Assembly (NCBI GenBank): GCA_951799425.1
Contig: OX637391.1
Location: 27,275,701-27,339,700 of the forward strand
Length of the DNA stretch: 64,000 nt
Direction of reading: 5' to 3'
Source of the DNA: Ilex aquifolium
Taxonomy: Eukaryota; Streptophyta; Magnoliopsida; Aquifoliales; Aquifoliaceae
Shown: in pieces, positions 34,250-47,019 of the stretch
How the letters are laid out: each line of letters starts with the position of its first letter
Numbering within the stretch: position 1 is the stretch's first letter
Notes under the pieces: generated by a model
The model's input: only the letters and a program-made list of their open reading frames with translations
Told to the model about the DNA's origin: nothing
The model's database searches: none
Translations under genes and position numbers: made by a program

Positions 34250-36197
34250 TGATTAGTACTTAAAATTGACATGTTATTATGACATTTTAAGACTAATTGT
34301 ACTTTAATGGAGTTTAAGTGATGTCATTTCAGGCCCTAAATTAAACAAGGACCCAAGAACAACAAGTACCATACTTGGATGCAGCAGCAGCACACTAGGG
34401 CCAAAATTGGAAAAGCTTGGAGCACAGCCAGAACGTTCGAACGCCAAATCACGTTCGAACGTCCACATTGCACTGTAGCAGACTCAACTGCTGAAGAGAA
34501 GGCGTGTTGCAGTTAGGAAAGAAGACTGGAGCTCTGAAGCACTTAAGTGTCACGTTCGAACGCCAACTCACGTTCGAACGTACACTTGAGTTGATGGAAG
34601 ACCAGACCACTGCAAAGAGTTGGAACTGAACCTCACAGAAGACCACCAGACTACTCGAGTGATAGGGTCAAAGCAAATCTGGCGTTCAAACGCCCTCAGT
34701 GCAAAAACAGAAGAAACGTTCGAACGGCAGTAAACGTTCGAACGCCCTTAGAGCAAAAACAGAAAGAACGTTCGAACGCCAACTCACGTTCGAACGTTAT
34801 TCACAGACTGGCAGCAGAGTTGTTGACTGTTCACTTGGACTTGGGCGGCAAACACTATTCCTTCACCCCCCCTTGTCTCCTCCTCTTGCCTATAAATACT
34901 CCCCTTGTTGGAGAGTTATAGGAGCCAAGTAGGAAGTAGGAAAGTTGATGGAGGCTTAGACTCCCACTCTCATTGTAGATTTAGCTCATTTCCCTTGTAT
35001 GAAGTCTTTATTTTAGAGATTAGTTTGGCTTTAGTCCAACATCTCTTGCTTGTTATAATAGTAGTTTTATGTTTATGCTTATGTTTATGCTTTCATTTTT
35101 CATGCATAGAAGAGAGATAGCTCACCTTTTGGTTGAGGAAGCAACCCTCCAATTCTTGGTTGAGGAAGCCACCCTCCAAATGTGACTAGCTTTCTTCTAC
35201 TTTTATTGTTCATACATTTCACTTCCATTGCTTGCGCTTCTTTCTTTCTTAGAAGAGTGAAACTCTTCCACTTTTCTAGAACTTTACCAAAGTCGTGAAG
35301 GGTGGAATGTGATTCACCCATTCTTTGTTAAAGATTGGCTACGCATTTGTTGTTACTTTATCTTATAAGTTCTCTACTTGGAGGGATGAGCATCACTCAC
35401 TTTTCTAGCTTTACCCAAGTCATGAAGAGTGAGTAGTTTCTCATTCACTCTTTAGTAAGAGGAGAAGGGCATGTATAAGCTATCCGGGAATCATATTTGT
35501 GCAATGTTTCTATGCTTAACGCTTATTTCTTCTTGTTATTGGATGATTGATTGCATCTAGTAAAGTTAGGGTACTTTGTATAATTGTGGGTTCTTTCTAT
35601 GACACGGATGACTCTTGCATAGAAAGACTCATCAGTTCAAGGCAAGTACCCCGGCTAGATCCTCATGACTACCCCTCAATTTTCTCCCTTATTGTACTTC
35701 ATTTAAAGAATGGAATATTAATATTATGATTGGATGTCTTGTAGAAACACTTGCTTGTTTGTAGACGGGTTAAGTCTCGGCACAGGCAATTCTTGTAAAC
35801 TTCTAGAAAGACATCGGAATCATGTTCTTAATTCTCACAATCCATCTTTATCTTCCGATTAACTTGCTGTTGATACGGGAGTTAATTGAGTTATCAAGCA
35901 CAATTATGACAAACCGGATAACTAGCTACATGTCCAGATCCTTGCACTAAAGAGTGACTTTTTTTTATTAGCACCTATTTTGTTAAGAAAATCTTCCTGG
36001 AAAGAATCTTATATTATGTCCAGAAAAACTCATATCTCACAGCAAATATCAAATGTTACAATCAATAGGTCTCTACCACTGCTCACCTCAGAAATATCAA
36101 CAAAAGTTCCATGTGGATTCGACTCCGGACTCAAACCGGATTATTACTACAGCTTGACCGCCTGCACTGGGGTGTACACATTTCGGATCAAGCATCA
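34250..36197 (+). repeat. TTCGAA-family 3' LTR
   Basis: 1948 bp, nearly identical to the 5' LTR, with TATAAATA at 34891-34898 and the same palindrome pairs (34434-34800). Followed by ACAAG (36198-36202), the right TSD. Confidence 0.95.
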
Positions 36198-36202
36198 ACA
36201 AG

Positions 36203-37196
36203 CAAGACACAAGACCTTACCCCCTATCATATAAGAAGGTCGGCTCCATCTGCTGCAGCCTGTGCATAAACAACTTCCAAGCTGACCTCCTAACCTTTAA
36301 ACAAGCCCCTCTAGCAGAGAAATGTGTATAGACCACCAAGCTTCATCCCAACAGCTCATACAATGATTTCAGGAGCTCAACCCTCCTTTGGGTGACATCA
36401 TCCTGTTTCTAGAAGGCCATGTCACGTCACACCTAGGGAATGTAGCATCTAACGGGCCAATATTCTCTCAACGAAATTCTAACAAACTTGGGGACCATGT
36501 GATGATGACATAGGGACCACCCCACCTATGGGTATATAACAACAAGGCCTACTCCATGTGAAGGCATCGAATATATTGTAACCTATCATCTCCTCCCAAG
36601 TAATAGGAAAACCCCAAGGAGTGAGAATCTATTAGAGTGGATTAGCCAAGCTCTTCAGTTGATGTACTACTACAATCTGCATGTTCTTTCTCCTACCTAG
36701 CACACACTTTCATACTTTTATCATTGCACACAAGCCTTAAGCTCTTTAGCTTAAGCACCACTATTCCACGCTTTAAGAATCATCATGCTTTGAGTTTATA
36801 CATCATCAAAAACTAAGAATCGAAAATAGTTCACGTGTAACGCACTTATGAATCAATTAGTTACTAAAAAAGAGCATACACAAATTCTTGTTGAGATTCA
36901 GTTCCTTGTTATTGGTCGTTTAAACTTGGAGGATGAGTGAATTATTTTGACATGCTTTTACGAGGCACATTTGGGAAGGTAAATAGAAATTTAAGGACGA
37001 AGTGCTTGTAATTGTCAGGATCACAGCACAAATTATACATGAATAATCATTGATTACCCTATCTTTTTATTCAATCAATAGCCTCTATTTATTTAATCTT
37101 AGAAAAATAACTAAAATTATTCCTAATTATACATTTTATAGAGTATAAGGCTGAATGTTACGAAGACACAACAACAGTAATAGTTTCATGCCCATC
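36203..37196. other. Unassigned sequence downstream of the AAE gene
   Basis: No gene recognised. GGGTATATAACAACAAGG near 36531 resembles a TATA box, and the left part (to about 36800) looks like the other half of the older element seen at 26786-27951, split by the 27952-36197 insertion. The last ~150 bases would be the 3' UTR of the minus-strand gene. Confidence 0.3.
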
Positions 37197-38711
37197 TTAC
37201 TGCGAAAGGCTGCCCATGGTATTGGCCCTCTCCCTTAGAACATGTTTCTGTATCTTGCCAGTTGAATTGACAGGCAAATCCCCAAAAACAAGAGTCCGAG
37301 GAGCCATATAATGTGGCAAACGATCTGCACAAAATTTAATAATCTCCTCTGAAGTCACTCCAAACCCCTCTTTCAACTTCACAATAGCACAAGGTGTCTC
37401 ACCCAAAAGATCATCAGGTTTCCCAACAACAGCAGCCTCCGTAACCATAGGATGACTAAGTAACACGGCTTCCACGTCAAGAGTGCTTATACTTTCTTCC
37501 CCAGATATGATCATATCCACAACGCGGTCCTTCATTTGTATGTAACCATCCGAGTGTCTAACTCCAAGGTCCCCGGTCCTATACCACCCACCGTTGAAGG
37601 CTTTTTCAGTCCCTTCCTTATTTTTTACATATCCCGACATCATAATATTACCCCTGAACATCACCTCTCCAATGGTTTTTCCATCAGGCGGCACACTTGC
37701 CATGGTCTCTGGATCTTTTACATCAACTCCTTCCATAAGTAGATTTTGAATCCTTTCACGGTATTTTATCTTTGTAAGTTCTTCCGACCCAAAAACTTCT
37801 GGGATAGAGTTCTGTTGAGCTTTTTTTAGTAGAGTATGTTCTTCCAGCGGAGAACAATTGGCTTCAGGTTTCCACAATCTAGAGGTGGTCACTGGACCAA
37901 GGGCTTCGGTCATTCCATATGCGTGACTGACATTGAATCCCAATTCCTCGACTTTGTTTAGAACATGAGGTGGTGGCAATGCACCAGCAATTTTGATCTC
38001 CACTCGGCAAGGAAGTGGTTGCTGATCAGTGACTGGTGCTTCTGCAATCTGGTTTAAGATGGTGGGCTTTCCACATAAATGTGTAACTTTGTGAAGAGAT
38101 ATGGCATCAAAAATTGCTTTTGCTGAGACATCTCTAAGACAGATACTGGTGCCACCAAGAGCAGCCAGTGCCCAAGTGAAGCACCACCCATTGCAGCGGA
38201 ACATGTCCACCGTCCAGAGGAACACCGGCATTCGTCTCATTTCATCAGAAAAAATTACAGCCAATGAATTGAGATAGGCAGCTCTGTGGCTATACACTAC
38301 CCCTTTAGGCTTCCCTGTAGAACCAGATGTGTAACAAACTGATATTGGATCACATTCGTCTTCGGGACGAATAATCTGAAAATCAACTTGCCCCATTTCA
38401 AGAAGCCCTTTGTAATCCAGATTACACAGTTGGGGCTCTTTTTCAATTGAAGATGTTGCTTGATTGCTTTCGAAGATCAAGATTAAACCTGGTGGGTTGA
38501 TATTCGATTGGGAGAGAAGCTGAAATGCTTCAAGAGCAACTGAAACAAATTGATTGTCTACAAAAATGATTTTGGCTTCCAATTGCTTTAGAATCAATGC
38601 TAACATGGCTTTGTCGAGTCTAGTGTTGAGCGGAGAAAGTACTGCCCCGACCATTGGAATGCCAAAATGTAACTCATAGAGTGCTGGAATGTTTGGTGCC
38701 AACGTTGCAAC
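37197..38711 (-). CDS. Acyl-activating enzyme (AMP-forming acyl-CoA synthetase), exon 2
   Basis: Exon 2 of a two-exon gene encoding residues 67-570 of a 570-residue member of the ANL superfamily, closest in wording to plant AAE1/benzoate-CoA ligase-type enzymes, which activate carboxylic acids via an acyl-AMP. The acceptor is TATGAGCAG|GTTGCAACG at 38711; joining to exon 1 gives GDVVATLAPNIP. Motifs: ATP-binding YTSGSTGKPKG (193-203), CGKPTILN (279-286), AYGMTE (330-335), WYRTGDLG (442-449), the C-terminal lysine in NSTGKIQK (K552). Oddities: the family's SGGENIS hinge reads SGEESIS, MFHCNGW reads MFRCNGW, and the C-terminus is -LSQ rather than the peroxisomal -SRL/-SKL common in relatives. 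The frame is otherwise intact. Exact substrate unknown. Confidence 0.85.
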   Translation of the reverse strand, partial: VATLAPNIPALYELHFGIPMVGAVLSPLNTRLDKAMLALILKQLEAKIIFVDNQFVSVALEAFQLLSQSNINPPGLILIFESNQATSSIEKEPQLCNLDYKGLLEMGQVDFQIIRPEDECDPISVCYTSGSTGKPKGVVYSHRAAYLNSLAVIFSDEMRRMPVFLWTVDMFRCNGWCFTWALAALGGTSICLRDVSAKAIFDAISLHKVTHLCGKPTILNQIAEAPVTDQQPLPCRVEIKIAGALPPPHVLNKVEELGFNVSHAYGMTEALGPVTTSRLWKPEANCSPLEEHTLLKKAQQNSIPEVFGSEELTKIKYRERIQNLLMEGVDVKDPETMASVPPDGKTIGEVMFRGNIMMSGYVKNKEGTEKAFNGGWYRTGDLGVRHSDGYIQMKDRVVDMIISGEESISTLDVEAVLLSHPMVTEAAVVGKPDDLLGETPCAIVKLKEGFGVTSEEIIKFCADRLPHYMAPRTLVFGDLPVNSTGKIQKHVLRERANTMGSLSQ

Positions 38712-39458
38712 CTGCTCATATAACAAAATGAGGGTCTCAACCATAGTAACAAATTGGTAATGCTGGTACATTGTGGGGGAACGTAATGCCATATTGACTT
38801 GCTCAGGAGAAAGAATGTTTGGCCAATCTATACATATTCCAACAGATTGATAATGGAATAGAGAACAGTTCCATAGTTGAGTATAAGAGCTAAAATAAGA
38901 AATGGTTGCACACCTCTTTTCTATTTGGTAATTGGCATCCTTGGAGGCCTCTAGTTGAAGGGTGGTGTATGTCATAAAAAAAGTTAGCATTCAATATTGT
39001 ACCTCATTCTTTCTCCAACAAAAGTAACACGTGTAAATTTTTATTATTTCATTATTTAATATTATTTTTACAATCAATGCATGGTTGCAAATAAATTCAA
39101 TCAAGAACTAAAGATAAAAATCGTTATTAATATGAGAATGACACTCAATAATTATTTTTGACACTAAAGCCTTATCAATCGAGAAGATATGGAATGAATA
39201 CCCCTCTCCAGTTTATGTTTAAACCATAAGAAACTACAGGAGATCGGATTTGGTGGATACCAATTTAAATGGGATTTACATAACGAAGTCTGCTTTGAAA
39301 GCGATCGGGTTCTGCTTACCAGGTAGAGTATAAAAGAGAGTTTGATCCTCTGAGGCTATTCACAAGCGTCTTTTCTTTTCTTTTTGTTTTCCTTTTTTGA
39401 ATTCAAGGGCTGTGAATTATATTGGGCAGTTCAACTGAACGTCAAATCCCAAACAAAC

Positions 39459-39482
39459 AGCTATTGCCTACGGGCAATAGCT
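39459..39482. repeat. Perfect 10-bp inverted repeat with TACG loop
   Basis: AGCTATTGCC-TACG-GGCAATAGCT. As RNA on the plus strand the loop is C(UACG)G, a very stable UNCG tetraloop. Possibly part of a degraded MITE. Confidence 0.5.
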
Positions 39483-42400
39483 TACCCCACTGTTGGAGAC
39501 GCTCACGTGAGCTGCAACGGAAAGTCTAAACGTAAAGGGAAAGTCAATTTTACATAAGCTTAGAAAAGTTTCCTTAGAGAAAGTCGGACAGTATATTTAA
39601 CCCTGTAAGGTCACGTCTGGATGGTGGCATGGGGTGGTACTGGTTGCATTTGTCTGCTCCTTCAAAATCCAGCCTGTTGGAATGCTAACATGGGATTCAT
39701 GGTGTTGACCACCTTAATCCATGTTTAGTTAGCAAATATAGGCACATGTGAATCAACCACAACGAAAAAGTCTTTGGTTTTATGCAATTGACTATAATTT
39801 CCCTGGTCTAATAAAGTTCCAAGGTAATTTGAGGATAGTAATGTCTTTTAATCCATATATCGAGGCCGCCCAACTTAGAAACCCACCTCCTCTAGAGTTT
39901 TTTTTTTTTGGCTGGTACACCTCCTCTCTGAGTTTAATCAGCGCCCACATATGTGCGTTTGTAGACACTATTATTTTTTGTTTGTTACAATAGAAAAATG
40001 AAAGGATAAAAAATAAAAATGATGAAAAAATTGAGGGATAAATAAAATATCATATTTTGTAAGAAAGGATAATAGAGACGATGTAAAAGTTGATAGATTA
40101 ATTTTCCTTCCAACTTATCAAAATCAATCCCTCTCAAATTGAAAAAAAAAATGAATAAAAAGTTAATTATGTGTGTTGAAATGTATATTATTTGTCTATA
40201 TACCATTCGATATATATATAATATTTATCAATTACATATTGTGTATATAGATATAATGGTAAAATATGTATTTATATTTTTTTAATAATTTTTTTTTTAA
40301 AAATAGTAAAAAATTAAAAATTAAAAATAAAAATAAAATAAATAAAATAAAATAAAATTATTTTTCCATCTTATCAAAAAAAAAAATCAATCCTTCCTAC
40401 TTTGCATTTCTCTTACCAAACACAAACGAGTGAATGAAAGATTCCTCTCTTGAAGAAATTTATTTACTTACACGTTTTTTTTCTTAACAAAACAAGTTGG
40501 ACTTTGTTCAACTCAAAAAAAAAGTCTTTAGACAAAACAACTGTGAATGTTCTGCTCAGCTTTACCGAACAAAGGCTTGGGATGGGAAGCTTGTCTTGTG
40601 TTAGATTTGTTTCATCGATGGGTTGCCCGTGGGCCCTTTCTCAAGAAAGATCAACCTAACAACAACTTCCTTATTTTTCTACGGATAAACGGCACCATTC
40701 GAGTTCGGTATCTCGATCGAGAGGACAAAAAGTGCGATTGATAGAATAAGGGGATCGAACAAGTTGATCGAGTTAGGGTACAAGCAAGTAGGATTTTCAA
40801 GTTGGATTTCTTGAAGAAGGATGTGACAAGTTGGCTAGACTTGGTTGACATGCAATCCCGGATCTGAGACCTGGGGGGGTTTGAAAAGTGTATCACTTTT
40901 ACTTTCTATACTTCAATTTTTTCATCAACCCTACCAAACGAACAATTAAGAATTGATCGAGAAAGCTTACAATATTTATCCCACTTTAAAAATAACTAAC
41001 CAAATAAAAAAATTGTGGGGCCCATCGCATTAAAAAAAAAATCTCACTTTCTTGTACCCTTTTGCCCCTCAAACGGTCATGCCCTTATGAATGTTCATGG
41101 TTGGGAAAAGGATTTGACTAACAGATTTTGGGTTGATAGCTGATGCTATTTTGTTTTTTTTTTTTATCAACAGATGCTATTTTGTTGAGTACGCCTCTTT
41201 TATGTTTTTTTTCAGCTGTAGGAAACTGGGATTTATGGGGAAGGAGAAATACAGCTAAAGAACAAGAGGGCAGTAACTGGTGACAAAAACTAAAAAATCA
41301 GGGAAAATATTATTTGCATATAGTTTGTTCTAATGCATCAGTTATTAAATTAACAACGAATACCAATTAATAGTGGAACATATTGTCAATCTAATGGTAG
41401 AAAGCAACAAGACTAATTTATTGTAACAACAATATCATAACTTTACATAGATTCAAGAAGAACCATTCTATCCTATCTGTTGATTAAGAGGAGTGTTACG
41501 ATACCCGAAATATATATTTTGGTACCATATCTTCACTTTTTTATCACTAAAAAATCAGCACGTCTACACTTTTTTTATACTAATAATTTTTTTATTACTT
41601 TATTATCATTTCAACAATGGTTATACATTATTCAAATCAAAATTAATAGCTTGAACCAATTTTTTGGGAGAAGTCCACAGTACCATTAAAAAAATCAGTA
41701 CCACACCACTATTATAATTTTTGTGGGTGTTTTTGCAAATCGATCTTAAAGTGGTAAAATCACCCATAAAATTTGTAAATTTTTTTGTTGTAAAAAACCT
41801 CCAAAAGTTTTAAAAATTGGAGGCACGATATCGAAAATTTTTTTGGGACCATAACCTTCTCCAATTTCAATTCCCTAGGTCAAGAGAACTTTATGTTACT
41901 CAAAAAAAAAAAAAAATATCGATACTATACCATCATTACAACTTTTGTAGGTGTTTTTATAATTTTTTGGGTATTTTTATCACTTTCTTGATAGATTGTG
42001 AGAGCAACTCCAACGGGAGTTGCTATCTGGGGTGCCATACCTATAACTGCTAAAATGGCACCTCAACGGCAAAAATTCAGGCCCAACGGAGGTGGCATCA
42101 GAGGTGGCAAAATGGCATCTAGGATTTTGGGGTGGCATATTTGGCAACTTTGGAGAGAGAATGGAGAGATTGCAAAATAGCCGTTGGTGGCTACTGTTCC
42201 ACTCAACGGCTATATTCCATCCAAATTTCTATAAAATACAGAGAGATGAAAGGGGAAAGGAACTTGCCTAGAAATCGATTTGTGCACTGCTTCCTTGAAT
42301 CCTTGTCTTTGATATTGAAAACCCTAGCTTCTCTGAACCCTAGCTTCCATGAACCCTAGCCCTTGCCGTTACCCTTGCATCACTAGATCGCATAGCTCCG

Positions 42401-42656
42401 TTGCCGTTGTAATTGCAGAGAGGCCGCAGGAGAAAGGGAGAAAGGGAGGAAGAAGACGTCTGTCTGTCTGGTAAGAAATATGGGGAAGGGAAGAAGACGA
42501 GGGTTTTATTTAGGGGAAGGGGTAGGCATTGTAATTTTTAATTACATCTGCCCCCTGTTCTTGTTTTAATTTATAATTTGTAATATAATTTATAAATTGT
42601 TTATACTTTATGGCAGATTTGTTTGTTTTAATTAAGGGTAATTTCATTTATTTTTT

Positions 42657-43098
42657 AATTGATAAATTGCTCATTCTTTAAATTGACAAATTGATTCTTT
42701 AAATTTTATAATTGATAGATTTATTTGTATACTTTATAAATTGCTCATTTTTTAAATTGATTATGAATTTTTTAATTGATAAATTGCTCATTCTTTAAAT
42801 TGACAAATTGATTCTTTAAATTTTATAATTGATAGATTTATTTGTATACTTTATAAATTGCTCATTTTTTAAATTGATTATGAATTTTTTAATTGATAAA
42901 TTGCTCATTCTTTAAATTGACAAATTGATTCTTTAAATTTTATAATTGATAGATTTATTTGTATACTTTATAAATTGCTCATTTTTTTAATTGATAAATT
43001 GCTCATTCTTTAAATTGACAAATTGATTCTTTAAATTTTATAATTGATAGATTTATTTGTATATTTTATAAATTGCTCATTCTTTAAATTGATTATGA
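42657..43098 (+). repeat. AT-rich tandem repeat, unit 117 bp
   Basis: Copies start at 42657, 42774, 42891 and 42989 (the third is 98 bp, a shortened unit) with AATTGATAAATTGCTCATTC at each start. It lies just upstream of the ORF1 ATG inside the Harbinger-like element, in its leader or first intron. Confidence 0.85.
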
Positions 43099-43119
43099 AT
43101 TTTTTTTTTTTTTTTGTAG

Positions 43120-44182
43120 ATGGATTCGCAATTTAACAGTTCTTTCACTGATTTGCTTATGAACGACACCGATTTATATGATGATGCTATTCAGATCAAT
43201 CCCACAGTATTGGCGCCAGTACAAAATGAAGTCGTTCTAAGAGTGAGAAAATCGCAAAGGACAAAGAACTTCTCTGTAGAAGAAGATAAATTAATTGTGT
43301 CTGCGTGGCTTAATACGAGCAAAGATGCAATTACTGGGAATGAACAACAAGGTGGTGCATTCTGACAAAGAATATTGAAATTACTGGGAACTTCATGGAG
43401 GCAATCATGAAGAGCGTTCTCAATCTTCTATTAAAAGTCGTTGGACTGATATAAATGCAAAATGCAGCAAATTTGTCGGTTTTTATAGTCAAATTGAAAT
43501 ACTACGACAAAGTGGACACACCGAGCAAAATAATGTAATAATTAAACTTTTAATTTAGACACTTTTATGATTTGATATTTTAACTATTAACTGAATAATT
43601 TCATATGTTTTGCAGGTTGATGACGCAAAAGAAATGTTTGCTAAGATTATTGGAAAACCATTTCAATACGAGCATTGTTGGAATATATTGAAAATGGAGC
43701 GGAAATGGACTGATAATCTGACCAGCAATAAGAGAGCAAAAACTCATTCAACTGGTAGTCCTGCTGAATCAACTCATGTTGAATCCTGCTATTCAACTCC
43801 ATATTTAGGGGATGACACTGAACCCTCGTCCACTCCCAACCTCGATAGGCCATTGGGCAGAAAGGTTTCGAAGAAACAACTTAAAAACAAAGAGAAGCAA
43901 ACCGGTGTTGAAACATCACTAGATCATCACCACTGGAATGAAAGAATGGAAGTGGAACGACAAAAATTTGAGCGACACGACAAAATTTATGCTCAACAGG
44001 AGATAGCATTAGAGCAACATCGTAGACAGTTAGAAATTGAAGAAAGACAGGTGCAAGAAATTGAAATGCAAAATGAAATGAAAATCATGGAAATTAACAC
44101 TACTGGCATGGACCCAATTTCTTCAACATATTGGAATAACCTGAAGATAAAGGTTATGAAAAATCGGGGTTTTAATTTTTAG
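43120..44182 (+). pseudogene. PIF/Harbinger ORF1 (Myb/trihelix-like plus NAM-associated C-terminus), broken
   Basis: Begins [36 protein letters not shown] starts a trihelix/SANT-like DNA-binding domain. A TGA at 43363-43365, where relatives have a tryptophan, plus a frameshift shortly after, break it. The frame resumes with EERSQSSIKSRWTDINAK and KFVGFYSQIEILRQSGHTEQN. An intron of ~75 bp (GTAATAATT... to TTTTGCAG|GTTGATGAC at about 43614) leads to KPFQYEHCWNILK, a glutamine/glutamate-rich coiled coil (EQHRRQLEIEERQVQEIEMQ) and ending KNRGFNF. Such proteins are often mislabelled 'glutathione S-transferase T3-like'. No transposase ORF2 is present. Confidence 0.75.
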
Positions 44183-44400
44183 TCGTTATTTATTATGTTG
44201 CTATTTTTTTTTAATTTGTAGTCATTTTTTATTATGTTGCAATTATTTTTTAATTTGTAGTCATTATTTATTATGTTGCTATTATTTTTTAATTTGTAGT
44301 CATTATTTATTATGTTGCTATTATTTTTTAATTTGTAGTCATTATTTATTATGTTGATATTATTTTTTAATTTGTAATCATTATTTATTATGTTGCAATT
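44183..44400 (+). repeat. AT-rich tandem repeat, unit ~39 bp
   Basis: About five and a half copies containing GTCATTATTTATTATGTTGC and a following AATTTG stretch, directly after the ORF1 stop. Confidence 0.8.
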
Positions 44401-44593
44401 GGAATTGAAAAGACAATTTGAAATTGAAATTGGAATTGAAAATACAACATGAAATTGAAATTTGAAATGGCACCCCATTTTGGCACCTACCATTAGAGCA
44501 TAAACACTATTCAGGGGTGCCAAAACACTGTTCAGGGTTGCAAAATGGCATTTGACACCCCATTTTTGGCAACTCCCCTTGGAGTTGCTCTGA

Positions 44594-46967
44594 TTGATCC
44601 TAAAATTGTGGTAGACTCACAAAAATTGTAAAATCATCCACAAAAATTATACATTTTTTGTTGTAAAAATATTCACAAAAATTATAAAACACCCCATAAA
44701 AGTTATAAAAATTAGAGTGCAATATCGATTTTTTTTTTTTTTTTTGCACGGTATTCTTCTCCAATTTTTTTTTCTTTTTTACACAATAACTCTACGGTTT
44801 AACATAAAAGATAAAAGTCCGATGAATGAGAAAGAAAAGTATATCGAAAGTAAAAATACATAGACAGGACAACAAAATACATCCAAGACGGAGAAAACAA
44901 CCAAGATAGTAATACACGGGGCTAATGACTTGTCTGTTAAATAGTAAATAATAATATTAGACAGAGTCTTTCTGATATAAAGTACAATAATAATTCAGAT
45001 TATTTAAATTCAACGATTTATATTATGTTTTATATTTTAATATTTTAATTATAATAATTTATTTAAATTTTAATCTTTCAACTATAGTAACTCATTAACT
45101 ACAGTAACTAATTTTAATTTTAATTTTAATTTTTTAACTATAGGAACTAAACTCATGTATTAAAAAAAATTGTGTTTTGCACATGAACACCCTAGTAGTC
45201 ATTAAATTTGATCTACAAACTAATATGAATGATTGGATCAAGCTTACTCAAAAAATTCAATGAGACCCATAGATCAACAATCCCTATAAATTAAATTGAA
45301 TAAATCATTCGATAAATATAGTGTTGTTGTTATCATATCCTAATGCATTGAGAAGCTCTGTGGATCTTGTTCTTCTTGAAAAGGAATTAGGCTAACACCA
45401 TGGTACTGCCTTGGTTTCATACAAAAAATAATTATCAACTGTAAATTGTCTTAATTTGTTTTGTAGTTATTGGCCGTAAAAAAATAAAACATGATAAAAT
45501 ATATAAAAATTTTACATGTCTTACTTTTATTAATCAAAATAATAGGCATCATATCAAGAAATATTTTTTTTATACCACAGTTGGAGCCAATAATATAGGT
45601 TAAGGATGCGGTACAATGCCGAAGTGAATCTGTAGCCATTGACTTGTGACCATTTATTATCAATAATAAAATAATGAAAATATTATATAAGTGTTAAATG
45701 TCACTCATCAAAAAATAGAGTTATGGCAGTAAAATATTTTTTTTTTGGGTGCAATAATTGAATCCTAGGAATGTATTATTCCTACAAACAAATTGACGAG
45801 TGAATAAATGAAACAAGACACTTGCCCCCAAAAAAAAAAAAAATTTAAAGAAAACAAAACAAATAAAATTTTTTTTTTTGGGAGGGAGAAGGTGAAGGGG
45901 ATTTGAACTCTTGACCTCAAGGCAAAATCTTCGCAAGATAAAAAAATCCTATTAAATATGAGCAAAAAAAAAAGTCCAATTAAACTAAACACCCATCGGT
46001 ACAAATACGATGTTTGTCTCGATCATTTAAGCCGTTTTTTCCGCCGCTTTCATGAATGCCAGTTTGACCTTATTGTCCGTGAACTTTCCATGGTAGTACC
46101 ATGGTGTGGCCATTTTTTCAATTATTCTTTTTTAATAATATAGGTTTATCAGACCATCTCTCTGGAACATGGACTTTTATTTGTGTCATAAGTGTATTGG
46201 ACATCATCAGAATAATCTTTTGAAAGATGGTATTTTTTGGTTGAGAATATAGGACATGCTGGGATTTGTTTCTATTTGTTGGTTGGTCATTGATACCATG
46301 TCTTTTGTATAGCTTGTTGTCCTAGCAATCGAAGCCCGCAAATTGTTCAATGCTTATTTATTTTGTCTAATATTAGTTCAAAGAGGATCGTTTGGAAAGA
46401 CTGAAAGATGAAGAGCAACAAGAGATTCATTACATACCTTACCGGGGAAGATGAGAGAAAAGAGGAAATCACTAGATAAGTTGGGGGCTAAGGAAATCAT
46501 GGTTGGCATTTGAGGATAGGAAATAAAAAAAGTGTCATGTCGATTCTGTGATCACAAACACATCGCAATAATTATAATATGTACGATGGCTAGAAAGTAT
46601 TATTACTTTTCAAATGTGATTTTATACGATGAAAAATATTTGTCTTAACTATCCCTATTTTATGATAGTTTTGGTTCATTTTGTCACTTCTTTTCCCAAC
46701 AGATTTAATCTTTCAATCAAAAAAAAAAAACCATGGCAAAAAACACACCTCAGGTGGTAAATAACAGTTACTCTAAAATCTTTGTTTAACCTAATTTTGT
46801 AATCATTTGCATTTCAATTTACAAAATTTTATTTAGACTTAATTTGTCTATATAAATTTTTAACCTAATCTATAATAAGCCTGGGATAAGTTATGTATCC
46901 TAAGAAATACTAAGATTTATTGTCAAATCAATAGTTATAAATGAGTAGTTCATAATCATTACTCTTC
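44594..46967. other. Intron sequence without recognised features
   Basis: AT-rich, many homopolymer runs. Apart from the right half of the likely foldback repeat (to about 44760) I see nothing of note. Confidence 0.5.
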
Positions 46968-47019
46968 AATTTTGTTCATAAATTGAAGAGCAAATGCTTC
47001 TCAATTTATGAACAAAATT
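46968..47019. repeat. 19-bp perfect inverted repeat
   Basis: AATTTTGTTCATAAATTGA at 46968-46986 and its exact complement at 47001-47019, 14-bp loop. Within the AAE intron, ~125 bp downstream of the exon 1 donor. Confidence 0.8.

Larger units (their letters stand above)
27952..36197 (+). mobile_element. TTCGAA-family (Athila-like) element lacking gag-pol
   Basis: 8.2 kb with two ~1.95 kb LTRs, TSD ACAAG, tRNA-Asp primer site, and a polypurine tract. Between primer site and tract there is no gag, protease, RT or integrase. Instead, ~100 bp after the primer site the sequence resumes at the region that lies 3' of integrase in the longer relative at 51453 (compare 63560-64000). It retains the hairpin module, the small knuckle ORF, an internal promoter-like block and the larger post-pol ORF. 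It would need enzymes from a full-length relative to move. Confidence 0.9.
42002..44590 (+). mobile_element. PIF/Harbinger-like TIR transposon
   Basis: Starts GAGCAACTCCAACGGGAG and ends CCTTGGAGTTGCTC, giving near-perfect terminal inverted repeats, with a 3-bp TSD TGA (41999-42001 and 44591-44593). Length 2589 bp. It carries only the Myb/trihelix-type ORF1 and no DDE transposase, so it is non-autonomous. The 3-bp TSD and this type of ORF1 fit the PIF/Harbinger superfamily. It lies in the intron of the minus-strand AAE gene. Confidence 0.8.

Noticed and set aside
43610-44182. Annotation as a glutathione S-transferase T3-like gene
   Set aside because: That label is a known mis-annotation; the sequence is the Myb/NAM-associated ORF1 of a PIF/Harbinger-like element.
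44179-44523. Minus-strand ORF with repeated NNDYKLKNN units
   Set aside because: It is the antisense reading of the 39-bp AT-rich tandem repeat.
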